Below are positions 13,729 through 25,003 of a stretch of 64,000 bases of DNA, piece by piece. Position 1 is the stretch's first letter, and the number at the start of each line of letters is the position of its first letter. Under the pieces are notes generated by a model. It was given only the letters and a program-made list of their open reading frames with translations. It searched no databases and was not told the origin of the DNA. Made by a program: the position numbers and the translations under genes. The stretch is from Neospora caninum Liverpool (lineage: Eukaryota; Apicomplexa; Conoidasida; Eucoccidiorida; Sarcocystidae): positions 1,364,001-1,428,000 of the forward strand of contig NC_018388.1 in the NCBI RefSeq assembly GCF_000208865.1. The letters are read 5' to 3'.

Positions 13729-16700
13729 GCACTGTTATTTGTGCAGTTCGGTAGGTAAGCAGACAAATGGAGGTGGCTGACATGTACCCTGAGATGTATG
13801 TTCACTTCTTCTATGAGCACGATTTTGCAGGAGTGCCTCAGTGCACATAGAGCTGGCAGGCAGGTTCGTAATGCTTCATGCGTGTTTGGCTCCGCTTTTT
13901 CTTTGTCTCCTACTTCGTTTCGTTCCTTTTCTCTCTGTTTTTTTTGTGTGTGCCTCTATGGAGGCGGGCGGGTGTAGCTTTGTATCTTCTCATTCGTTTT
14001 ACGCTACCACGGATTTTCAGATTGCAGCGAAATTGACGCGAGGGGACCTGGGCGCAATTCTGGAAGAGATTCAGAGTCTGAGTGCGCAGATGCCTGCCAC
14101 TGCCCGCAACGCGCTCCGCGAGAACCCTCTCCTCTGTCACGCCCTTCTTCACGCCCAGCTCGCCTTACACATGACTGCAGGCGAAGATCTCAACCTCGTG
14201 GTAAGCTATATATAAATATATATATGTATATATATATATATATATATACATATATACTGTATGATTTGTAGGTATCTATATGTATATATAGACATAATAT
14301 GTTGGTAGATATATGTTTACATGCTTTTGCGTACTCTCATGCATTGATGAGCAGAGAAAACACAGGGAACCTGTGCGCGTAGAAATGAGACCATTTCGGT
14401 GTTTTGCCTTGCCAGCTCTCTGGTTGTCTTTCTTCCGCATCTCTCTCTCTCTATGGAAGGGCTGTGTGTCTAGACATCGGTGCGCAGGCATGATTCATGA
14501 CACGCTATTTCGTGGTTTGCCCATTTCCTGGGTGTTTACACTTCCTGGTTCGCCCTGTTCTTTTACGGTTTCCTGGTCGAGCGCAACTGCGTGCATACGC
14601 CCAGGAGAGGCGTCTCCACCGTTACGACCGTCTTGATGTGTGCGGATCCTGTGGGGTGTCTTCGTAGCCGCTGTCACCTGCTCAGCAGGAAACCGCCCGG
14701 AAGATCCTCGTCGATAGACTCTCGCTGGAGCTTCGGCTATGCCAGGGGAAGTCCCCTGAGTCTCTGTCTTCTTTGCCCCTCGCTTTCTCTGGCCTCTATG
14801 GCCCGTCTTCTCCAGAGGTGTCTGCTTCCACCTTAGACCAGACGTCCCAAGGTCGGGACTGCGGTGGCCCACAAGACCCGCGTCCTTCTGCGCCCCAGGC
14901 CGGGGCTCGGGTGTCTCCGCCAGTCGCCGTTGTCTCCTCGGCAACCGGCGCTGCTCTTTTGCCTGCCGCCTCGGATGCGTCGCCAAGTCGCACCCGAGAG
15001 GAGCCCAGAGGCGCGCCTGGCGCCTCCTTCCCGCCCAAGCCTGCGGCTGCGCCTTCCTCAGGAGGGCCTTCCGATCGAAAGGTCGGGAGCACACCCCCAG
15101 ACGGCGGCGCTGTTTCGGCTCTTGCGGTCGAGGATCAGCACGCGCCGCCGCGGCCTTCGTTGGCGGATGGATTCCTCGCGGCTGCCGCGTCTCCGCACGC
15201 CCTGCCGGCGGCTCGGGGGCCACCGGGCGCAGATACGAGAGTCGCTGAGAGCGCGACATCCCACCTGACTTGCACAGCGGCCGAGAAGGCGGAGGCCGAG
15301 CCTGCAGCAGCGCGACAAAGTGCAGCTGCAGAATCCGAGACCTCGCAAAATGAACAGGGGACACTGCCGACTCTTGCCGGTGGGCAGGAAGCGGACGCGG
15401 CGAGCGCGAGTGTCTCCGCCCCTGCGTCGGCTCCAAGTGTCTCCGCCCCTGCGTCGGCTCCAAGTGTCTCCGCCCCTGCGTCGGCTCCAAGTGTCTCCGC
15501 CCCTGCGTCGGCTCCAAGTGTCTCCGCCCCGCAGGGTATCCTGTCAAAACGTGAGGAGCCTCCACTCGGGAGCGTCACCTCCCTGGGGCTTGTGGCCCCG
15601 GCGGCTCGCCGCAGTCTTTCTGCGGGCACGTCTGCGCCTCCGCCGCTCCTCCCGACCCCGCAGTATCCTCCACCGGCGTTTCCTCTCGGTCGAAATGGGA
15701 GACAGGCAATATTTGACTCCTCGGTGTCTGCTTCGGTGCCGCCGTTTGCGCCATGTTCCGACGGCGTGGACGCTGATCCCGTCCTAGGCGCGCTCGCAAA
15801 GGACGACCTCGGGGGGAAGGCCCTCCCGACGCCTGCTGTGGCGAGCCTCGAAGATCGAAGCAAACCGCTATTGGCAACTCCCCCAGCCTTTTCTCTGAGG
15901 CCAGCGTCTCTCCCGCCTGCTGCTGGCCGCACTGCATGCGTTCCTCAGCTCGCTGGAGGGCTCTCAGGAAGGGGACCTCCCCCCGTGCATGCGACCGGGC
16001 CTGCAGACCAGTTCCCGGCCACCCCCCCGCCGCAGTTCTCGCCTGTCACACCTGCGGGCGAATCGTCGACTCTGCCGCCAGCGGGGCCTACGAAAAGCCT
16101 GAACGCGCAGCCTCAGGAGAAAACAGTTGTGGGGATTTTCGGCGCGGAAGGCTCGCAGCGAGCTTGCCACGCCACGCCGGTGGCGGTGGCTCCCGCGCAT
16201 GGTGACTCGAGGGGCGGGGCGCACGCGCAGCTGCCTGGGGGGCTGTGGGCCTCTCCAGTGTCTCCTTTTGGAACCGAGACATCCCCTGGTCTCCACCCGC
16301 GGACAACTGTGGTCCGCGCGACGCTCGGCGGTGCCGGTACGCCTGCTGGATCTCAGCTGCGGGAGTCCGGGGGCCAGCAGACGATAAAGAGAAGAAGAAC
16401 GGAGGAAGGAATGGCCCTCCAGCCGCCATCGGCAGGCGTCGACGACGGCGCCAGGCTCCGCCTTAATGGCGGCGCCCTGGGGCCTTCCTGGTCTGCTCTC
16501 CCGTTGTCTTCTTCAGCATCCTTCTCGTCGTCGGCGTCCTTAGGAAGTTTGGAGAGTGTCGAGTCTAAAAACGCGACGGCTCCGCAGAGAGGCGCTGGAC
16601 TGGTCCCTCAGCTCCCGAGAGAGCCTCTGAAACCTTCCGCAACACCTTCCACGCCTTCGCTTCTACCGGCTCTCGCGAGTAGCCTCCCTCTGTCTCACGG

Positions 16701-17253
16701 CTCTGCGCCTGGTGAATCAGGACACGGAATCCCTAAGGGCCCTCCGCTTCCGAGTGCCCACGGGGCGCAAGCTGGCACTCCGCAGCCGGGCGTTCCTCTC
16801 GCGTCTCTGAGTCACCCGTCGGCGCTCGGGAGCGAGGATCTCGGCCGCCTCGAATCGTGCTCCACGCGTCCGCCGCTGCCTCGGGGGACAGGCGCGGGGC
16901 CGACTCCCCTTCGGGCCTCCCGACAAGGCCACGCAGAGGGTATCGGCATCGTTGAGCTGCCTAGGCCTTCCACTCAGACGCCTGCTGGCACTGCAGGCGG
17001 AGACAGAGAGAGGGCGAGCAACGCCGTGGCGATTATCCTGGCTCAGGAAACTGCTGTCGAGGAAGCGGCTCCGGCGCTCGTGGACGAGGTGATGAGAGTG
17101 CCAGCGATGCTGCGAAAGTACGCCTTTCTTTGCTGTTCAAAAGAATCGCGCATCTCCCAAGATAATTGCAGGGACACGGCATACCTTGGTGTTCGTACAC
17201 CATGTATATATATACATATATGTATATGTTTGAACCCGAATGTACTGGTGCAT

Positions 17254-17291
<38 letters not shown>

Positions 17292-17685
17292 TGCGTGTTT
17301 AGGGGCTGATCAGTCATGTTGATCAGGGCGTTCTCGCGTGGAGCCATCATTCTCGCCATGCAGGTTTGTATGTTGGAGAGAGGGGAACGAGGAGCGCGTG
17401 AGAGACAGGAACGCGTTGAAGCAATTGCTTGACTCTGCCGCCAGTGGTGACAATCCACACGACCAGCAGGACAGAAGGAGCGGGCGCCCGGACGTATGCA
17501 GGGATGCTCATGTCGCGCCCACAGCTCCGCCGCTCGAGTTTCATGTCTCGTTCTTTATGTTTCTTTGCAGCATCCTAACAGCGCAGTCGATGCAGATGCT
17601 GCAGTGGGGCGAGACGGAGAGGCGCCAGGTGTTATCGATTCGCAAAGCGCTCCGAAAGAGAGGCTGCGTCGTTCTCGATCAGTGA
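12079..17685 (+). CDS. CSTF2: Cleavage stimulation factor subunit 2 (CstF64/Rna15-like)
   Basis: Nuclear pre-mRNA 3'-end processing factor that binds the GU-rich downstream element. Seven exons in phase: 12079-12163, 12479-12557, 12895-13016, 13249-13682, 14021-14200, 14689-17117, 17571-17685 (1147 residues). An N-terminal RRM (about 26-105) shows KRVFIGNLPVDVTDADL (RNP2), LFAHVEFENEQDCDAL (RNP1 position) and RTLRVEWGDD. A CSTF2 hinge (241-300) contains MPATARNALRENPLLCHALLHAQLAL. The last exon, joined to VPAMLRN, gives ILTAQSMQMLQWGETERRQ, the small C-terminal helical domain of CstF64. Between hinge and C-terminus lies a Pro/Ser/Ala-rich region of about 800 residues, far longer than in animal orthologues, with a 9-residue repeat near 542-580. 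The start is the first ATG in the RRM frame, 25 residues before RNP2. Hinge plus C-terminal domain exclude a generic RRM protein. Confidence 0.9.
13068..13140. repeat. TA/TGTATA microsatellite
   Basis: About 70 bases of TA and TGTA repeats at the start of the third CstF64 intron. Confidence 0.9.
13690..13727. repeat. (TA)n tract
   Basis: TA run immediately after the donor at 13683 in the fourth CstF64 intron. Confidence 0.9.
14206..14291. repeat. TA/TGTA microsatellite
   Basis: TA-rich repeat starting 5 bases inside the fifth CstF64 intron, after the hinge exon. Confidence 0.88.
15410..15530 (+). repeat. 27-bp in-frame coding minisatellite, about 4.5 copies
   Basis: Near-perfect 27-bp units encode VSAPASAPS tandemly within the long low-complexity exon of CstF64. 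Confidence 0.95.
17202..17288. repeat. Two TA tracts in the last CstF64 intron
   Basis: TA/TACA repeats at 17202-17228 and a pure TA run at 17259-17288, within the intron 17118-17570. Confidence 0.85.
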
Positions 17686-19534
17686 GAGGCGGCTGAACGC
17701 AAATGTCGGATGAAGGCATCTCTGCGGTCGAGATGGAGATACATAAGGGGACACAAAACCCCGCCCGCCATGCACAGACGCACAGGGAGGCTCACGCACA
17801 GCCAGCCTGCTGATCGGAAAAAAATCGGGAGAAGGGAGGAAACGAGAGAGCTCGCGCACACCTGAGAACCCCCCGCCCGAGTTGTGGAGCGTCGTCTCTG
17901 TTTTCTATCAATGTCTGCTTTTCCTGGTCACAACTGTGCTTTTTTTTCCGCCCTTTCCTTCGCGAACGTCGATCCTCACGTAGTGTGTCTCCACGGGGAA
18001 GCGCCTGATAGACGGTCGCCAGCTTTTTTCCCGTTCGGTTTGCGCTCATCTAGTTGCATCACGCACTTGTTCAACTGTTCAGAGGTCGGCGGCGCCTGTC
18101 CGGCCGACACAATATTTCCTTGTTTCAACGTGAAAGCGCGCCCAGACAGCAGAGCTCCCGACTGGACCTGGCGAGGTGTTTTCCTCAGTGTGGTGGTTCT
18201 GGTGCCTGCCGAGCACTGCTCCAGCCCCAACTAGTCCACCTCTCGCAGCAGTGACGCGGCCTCTTTCAGGCGTTCTGCGTCGGTCGGCATGCAAAAAGAA
18301 GAGCAAACGAAACGGAAATGCAGAGAGGTTTTCGCAGGTCCCTGCTTGCTGCGCTTTGCCTCTTTCTCTCTGCATCCCATTTGGAGAATCTGACGCACGT
18401 CCCAGGATATGCGTTTAACCTTTTTCCTCGCCTCTCTCTTTCGTTTTCTCTGGAAGGGTTTAGTCTAACCGGTCTGTTTGAGAGAAAAATGAAAAAGGCC
18501 CTAGGTTCGGCTGTCGATTTTTCTCTTTTTGGGAGATCCGGCGCCATCGGAAGCGAAAAGAGCGAGTCAGTAGCAACTGGTACATCATCAGAAACTGCAC
18601 TAGCCTTCGCCGCGTTCCGTCTGTCTCTGTGTCCATCACATTTCTCATCCTGGTTGTGTGTAGCTCTTCTATATGGGGAACGAGAGACACAGTGCAGTTC
18701 ACCACTGCGCAAGACTCGTCGAATCCGGGAGGGGGGGGGGCTGGGTGTTGCCTTCGAGCGAGGAGATTCTGAAAACACGGCATGCGGCGCTGAGCGGTTT
18801 TCAACCTCCGCCAACGCAGCTTGCGTTTTTTCATCCGCAGGGGCCTGAGCGGACCACCTGGACTGCTCTCGAGGGCCGTGCGATTTATTCACACGGCGCC
18901 TCGTAGCAGGGAAAAGAGAGACCGGACAAAGAAAAAGGGCCCGCATGCGATTTCCCTCTGTTTCACGCGCTACGGTGTAAGTCACCTGAAATTCACTGCG
19001 GGAACCCGTGTCTGCGTGTAGGCACTAAGAGCCAGCGAGTGATGGCATCACTCGACGCAGAGACATTCGTAGAAATCCCTGGAAGGAGGGCTGCAGCTTT
19101 AGCTGTGTATCTCTGATCAGGTCCAACCATAAAAAGGAATATGTGTAATACGTAAGCACAGACTGCATGCAAGTCATACAAAAAAGAGATGGTCGAGCGC
19201 CTCAGCCGAGTTGCCACAGGATGCGCAGAAGCTGAGGTAGCCAGCATTGCACCCAAAAGGATTGAAAAAGACATTTCCTTGTACCTGATTTCCTCGTGAT
19301 GTTTTTGGATTCGGCCCTATTTCGCCTTTGTCAAATCAATGCCCCAAAGAGTTCTCCGCCCGTTTCACAAAATCCCACTTTGCTGAGCTTTGTCTCGTTC
19401 GATCCTGTCTGCCTGTGTATGAACGTGTGTACGAACGTCATCGACAAAGAGACTGCGATTCGAGCCTCAAAAGAGCGAAGAGGCAAATGCTTCTAATTCC
19501 TCTCTCTGCACGCCCCTTCCCCTCCACGTGTCTC
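17686..19534. other. Convergent 3' region between CstF64 (+) and CFIm68-like (-)
   Basis: Likely 3' UTRs and flank. Open frames on both strands (for example minus 18266-18985) lack motifs and splice support. A short poly-G run lies near 18732. No gene supported. Confidence 0.5.
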
Positions 19535-22500
19535 TCAAAATTGTCGCTGGCGCTTCACCTTCGCGGCCGGAGCCTGGACTCTGTGGAGCGAGGCTTGCGC
19601 CTGGGGCGCGGGTGCATGCACGGGCCTGTTGACAGGAGCCGCGAAGCCTGGGCCCGAATCTGCCTTGCCGTCTCTCCTGGAATCGGCTTCTGAGCCGGAA
19701 CCTCCCGGGTCGCCTGCGCCGCTGCGGCCTGCGTAGCGATCTCCGCCTTCAGCCGAGACTGCGTGCGGATAGGTTTGGGCCTGCTTCCCTCCGTAAGGGT
19801 GCGAAGCGAAGGACGAGTACGAGGCAGCTGGGTAGGACGCGAATGACGCGTGGGAGCCGTCACCGTGCTGCTGAGGATGAGATGCAAAGGTAGACGAACG
19901 ATTTGCGGTTGAGCCTCCTTCGTTCTGACCGGAAGGGAAAAAAGCAAAGTCGTCTCTTCTTCCCTGCCACTCAGCTGGTGCTCTCGGCGCGGGGCGCAGC
20001 ATTGCAGCTCCTCCAGCGCGCTGCGGCTCTTCAGAGGCAGAATAGGAGGGGAAAGAGGAAGACGGGAAGGAAGAAGGGAACGAGGTCGACGAGGCAGGAT
20101 ACGAAGTTTCTTGAGAGACCGGTCGTTGGTTAGGCTGCTGGGAAGCCCCGCGCGGAGCCGTGAGAACAACGATGGAAGGAGGCGCCGGAGCAGACGGGAA
20201 GGACGAGAAGGACGACGGGTGCGCGGCGCTCGCACCCATCGCCTGTTGAGCAGGCGCAGAGGCTCCAAAGTTAGATCCAGTCCCGTGGAACGGGCTGGAC
20301 CTCCCGAACTGACTCTGAGAGGCAGCCGGCGCGGGAGCGGCGTGCGAAAGGATGTCAGGCTGAGGCGCAGAGGCAACGTCTGCCGGCGGCGGAGGCGGGG
20401 GCGGTTGCTGAGATGCCATGGCACCGGGGGTCTGCGGCGGAGGCGGGGGGGGAGGAATGAAGGGAGAGGAGGGAAAGGAGGAAGGAAACGAAGCGGATGT
20501 CGACGATGCTGGAGCCGAGAGAGGCGCAGGGACACGTGGGAGAGGGCCCGGCCCAACCCCATGGGATCCAGATGGAGACGCCGACGCAGGCAACAACTGA
20601 GGCGACTGCGGGCCTGAGAGAGAAGAACCCCGCGGCGGCGCTCCGGTTCCTGGGGGGGCCTCGGTGGCAGATCTGTAGAGAACGGTGAACGGCAAGGAGA
20701 ACGGGAGAGAAAACAAACGCATGAGAACGACCCCGCCGAAAGAAAAAGACGACTGCACAGTCAAAACAGGGAAGATCTTGGATCATCTCTTCCGTCGAAC
20801 GACCTCTCTCGCGACCCCTACCGCGACCCGTTTCACCCTCGAAAAGAATCCCCTTCCGCTTTTTTTCGAGTTTTCAAGCGTGCGGGGCCTTCCTCTGCTT
20901 TGGTTTCGGTTCCGAGCCGAGCTCTACATTACGTGTCGTTTCCACACGACCCCTCGTGCGTGTTCTCGCTCGTGCGTCTTTTCGGTTTTTGGACATACTC
21001 TGCACTGCCTCCTGCTGGCCTGTGTGCGCTGCCGGCGGCCGCAGCCCCTTTCTGGGTCTGTGGCAAAGCATCTGAGAGACTCGCGCTTTCCTCCTCACTG
21101 CTGGACCCCTCGCTTTCGCTGCTGGAGGAAAACGAATCGGCGCTGCGACTGCGCCTCGATCGCCCGCGACCCTCCACGCTCGCTTGAATCACTTGCAAGA
21201 CCTTTGGATCTAGCCACGGGAACCTGAAGACAAAGCGCGCAGCTCTGCCAAAAACGGAGACAGAGTCCCAGCCAGCGGGAAGTCGGGAGCTCACACCCCT
21301 AGACTCACGCCACATGCCTATACACCGTAGACATGCGTCTGCGGATCTACAGGATGGAGAGAAATGTGCCACGCGCTGCATCCCCATACCCTGCCAACAT
21401 GCCGACTCAAACAGCCTTCTCACGACCCTACGATACAACTACATAAAAAGGTATCTAGAATGTATACACTGGGAACATCAGCTTCTGTGTGGCAACGAGA
21501 GAGCACACAGCGATACGTAAAACGCATACCGACACAGACTCCGGGAGACATGCGCATGCAGAGTCTTATAGAAAACGAGACATGTGTTCATAAGCAGGAT
21601 GCGTGAGTTTAAGGTAGAGATCTAGGGCTGTACTTACAGCGACCGCGCAGCTCCGAGGGGGTCCAAGGAGCCTTTCCCTTGGCCATTTCCCGATTGGCCG
21701 GGACTCTGCAGTCCACCTGGACGGTCCTCTGCGCCGGCGTGCGCCGGCGCGTCTCCAGCGCCTTGTTGGAGCCCAACTAGCGCGGGATCGCCACGTGCTG
21801 CGTCGGCCCTGGCGCCCGGCGCTTCGTTCAGCTCGACGTGGGACGAAACCAGGGAAGCGAAAAACGAAGCAGACAGAGCGGAGGGGTCCCGGTGTGGCAG
21901 CGCCTGACCGGCAAGTTGGAAGAGTTTCCTCAGCTGTCAGGACACACACGGGCACGCAACAAGAAGGCCGTGAGGCAGGGCACGACGGAGGGGCAGACGT
22001 GCATGCAGATGTCAAGACTCGCGCCAACAGGAAAACCCAAAAAACGGCGCAGGAGAAGAAACAAAAGAGACACCGACACGAACAACTCCAGCACGAAAAC
22101 AAGCGTCAGAAAAGATAAAGATACGCGCCAGTGCGGGAACAAAACAGTAAGAGGAGCAAAGGACGTAAAGACACAAATGAGGCAGGCAAGAAGCTTAAAT
22201 GTCAGTTTTAAACTGGAGAGGGGAACGGCTAGCTCACCAGCTGGTCGGGGATAGGTCCGCCTCTCGTCCAGGAAATGGAGTCGCATGCATCGAGCTCGTC
22301 CACCAGAGCAGCCGGCACGGCGATCACTCTGATTTGGCGCTGGCCTTGCTGCTTCGCCTTGAGACTGAGCAAAGCCGTTTGGAGCGGCGAAAGGAGACAA
22401 AAGAAAAACAGGAGACAGAAACCGAGATCGTGAAAAGCAGGCAGCCTCCGGGGCAGGGCCTTGTGTCGCGAGGGAGGACCAACGCCGGTTCGCAGGATGG

Positions 22501-25003
22501 AGAGCAGAGAGACGGGACAGGAGGAACGAGGATTCAAGAAACGAGAAGTGTGTCGCGCATCCCAGATGCTCCTCGCTAGAGGAGAGGCGCAGATCTGCAG
22601 AAAAGTGAAGGCCGACCGTCACATCCACAGGTCCGAGGAGCAAGGGAGCAGGGGCAGAGAAGACCCACCGCGAGCGTGCAGACTTCGGGAAAAACGGAAC
22701 AGTGACCAAGGACAAAAAAACACCAGACGGAGGATAAAACGAAACGAAGGACAGAAACCAAGAGAGGAGGGGCGGTCCGTGTGCGAGAGAAGGAGACGGA
22801 TAAAAGGAAGACGCGCACAGGGGGGACGACGGAAGGACGCACTGAAAGGAGGAAATACCGGTCGAAGAAAAGGGACGAGGGACACAAGTCGCTCAAAAGC
22901 TGGAAAAGAGCGACGAAAGACGAACCACTGGGAAAGTCTGCGGAAAAAGAGGGAATGGGACAGGAGGTGCGTAAAGAAGAGGAGGAAACCGACGCGCGGG
23001 AGCAGGGCGAAAAACCTACGCTTGGTCGAGGCCTTGGGCCACTGCGCGTGCGGCGTCTTCGCTGGTGACGAACTGAAGGAGCGCGATCCTGGAGAGGCGG
23101 AGAAGCAAATGACAAAAGAATCGCCTTGACGCAGACGTCAATGGGCTGTCGGCGAGAAAGATAAGAGAGCGTCAAGCTGAGCAGAAAGGGCTAAACGCAG
23201 CGGTGCCGCAAAACGGTCGGATCTTTCCACGGGAGACGTCCTGCAGAGGATGGCGAGAAAGAGGCGCGGGGGCTCACGCCGCGTTGAATCGGTTTTCTTG
23301 ATGCACCCCAAAGAAGGATTTTGCCAGTTTACGGGAGACGCTGCGATGCGAATAGAATCCGCGAACGAAACGCTCGTTCGTACCCAGATGAGCGGCCGTC
23401 GAGAGCGTTGCTGAAGATGCGCACGGCGCGGACTCGGCCGAACTGGACGGCGGCTTCCCGAATGGAGATGTCAGTTTGCCACTGAAGATAAACCACGTGA
23501 AAGGAGGAAAAGACAGACGGCGCAGGTCGTGAAAAGGGGCAAAAGAGAGGGAGGAGCGAGACAATGAAATCAGAGAACGCCGGCCAGAGGAAACAGGAAT
23601 TGAGCAGCGGAAAAAGAGAAAAATAGTAGAAGCGAGAGCGTCTATGTGTCGACTCAGCCGGATTCGCAGTGCTGAGAAATGATGCAAGGGGACCACAGCA
23701 AAGGCAGTCGACAGAAGGAACTGTTGCGGGGCGAAAGCGAGGGGGTGATGAGAAGGCGACAAGGAGAAGTCGGGTGTTAGAATACCCGGGGTGGGGGAAA
23801 CCGCAGAAGAGAAAGACAAGGACGGAGAGAAACGCGAGAAGAACCGACTGTGGACGAAGAGGAATGTTGGCGGATCGAAAGTAATGGAAAGAGCGAGATG
23901 GAGTATCACAGGCTCGGTTGAAGGAGAGACGCAGAGAGACACGAGAGAAGACAGAGGGAGAAGACAGAGGGTGATGACCGGGAGGAATCACGAATGATTA
24001 AAAAAGGCAGAGGAAAGTGAGATCACAGGATACGAGAAGCAGTGCACCCAGGAGAAAGGAGCGGCACAGGAAACAGAGAAAGAGGATGCCAAGAGAAAGC
24101 GCGCATGTAAGCATTGGGAAGGGAGAAGAGAACGTGGACATGCAGGCAGCAGAGGAGAAAGTGCTTACAAGCGAGAGATTAGCGAGAAGGACGAGGCTGT
24201 TTGTTGTTGAGCCTTCAGCGTCAGGAACGAGGTCCGGAATCGCCGGAGGGGGCCCCAGGAAGAGCGGAACTTCTGCGCGAGAAGAAAGGAACGGCTCGGC
24301 CGGTGTTCAACAGTTGAGACACCGTCAAAAGAGCGGATCCGACCAGGCGCGAAATCGGTGGACCTCGGGATGCGTGTATCCCACTCCGAGTGTATGTACA
24401 CGAGGTTGTAAACTTCAGAGTGCGAACCAGGAACCAGGATGGACACCGACCCTCCACACATTGAGTCAGCACGCAATTGCTCAACGGGAAGGCGAAACCA
24501 CAGGCGCATATCAACAGACCTCTTGGATATATATATATATATATATATAGGTATTTGTGGGTAATACATATACATACAGACTGACCGATGCGTGTGAAGG
24601 CGACTCCGGTTCCAGGGAATTTTCTTCTTTTTAGAGTGGAAGCCTCGAAGGAGCTGCCTCGGCCGACGGCAGTGGAAGGTCGACAGGGCAGAGGCGCGGC
24701 GGCTTTGCTGGAAGAGGAGAGATTAAGGTCGCCACCGAGGACCACCAGATCGTCTTCTTCCTTTTCGTCCTTCTCCAGTGGACACGTCAGGGGAGGCGAA
24801 CCGAGGGAAGCGAGCGCCGACTCCTCGGGAGGGAGACCAGATGACGGCATGCAAGCGTCGCCGGATGGAGATGCGGCCAGCGCGGGATGCGCAGCAGAGG
24901 CGGAGGAGACAATGAGGTGGTCAGCAGCATCGATGCCTTCGTACAAATCGAAATCTTCTTCTTCGTCTCCGCCGTCCCTTGCCTCGGGGCCGTCGACCTG
25001 CAT
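19535..25003 (-). CDS. Cleavage factor Im large subunit-like (CPSF6/7-type RRM protein)
   Basis: Probable nuclear pre-mRNA 3'-end processing factor. Eight exons in phase: 25003-24586, 24272-24169, 23481-23384, 23088-23020, 22364-22238, 21903-21638, 21223-20933, 20672-19535 (836 residues). The N-terminus is acidic with EEDFDLYEGIDAADHL, like the DLYDD motif opening CPSF6. The RRM (about 163-250) is split over four exons: NSLVLLANLSL (RNP2), WQTDISIREAAVQFGRVRAV, then GIALLQFVTSEDAARAV (RNP1 position). Next comes KQQGQRQIRVIAVPAALVDEL and GGPIPDQL. A Ser/Glu-rich stretch (SFSSSSESEGSSSEEES) is followed by a 380-residue Pro/Ala/Ser-rich tail. Single RRM plus Pro-rich middle fits CFIm59/68, but no RS domain is seen, so orthology is likely rather than proven. 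The donor at 20932 (GTAATG) is the weakest junction. Confidence 0.75.
24526..24549. repeat. (TA)n tract
   Basis: TA run within the first intron of the CFIm68-like gene. Confidence 0.85.

Noticed and set aside
18266..18985. 239-codon minus frame in the convergent region
   Set aside because: No motif and no splice partners; fits 3' UTR sequence.
24165..24575. Several overlapping frames around the TA tract in the CFIm68-like gene
   Set aside because: Only the frame containing NSLVLLANLSL fits the RRM and the splice phases; the others are shadows.
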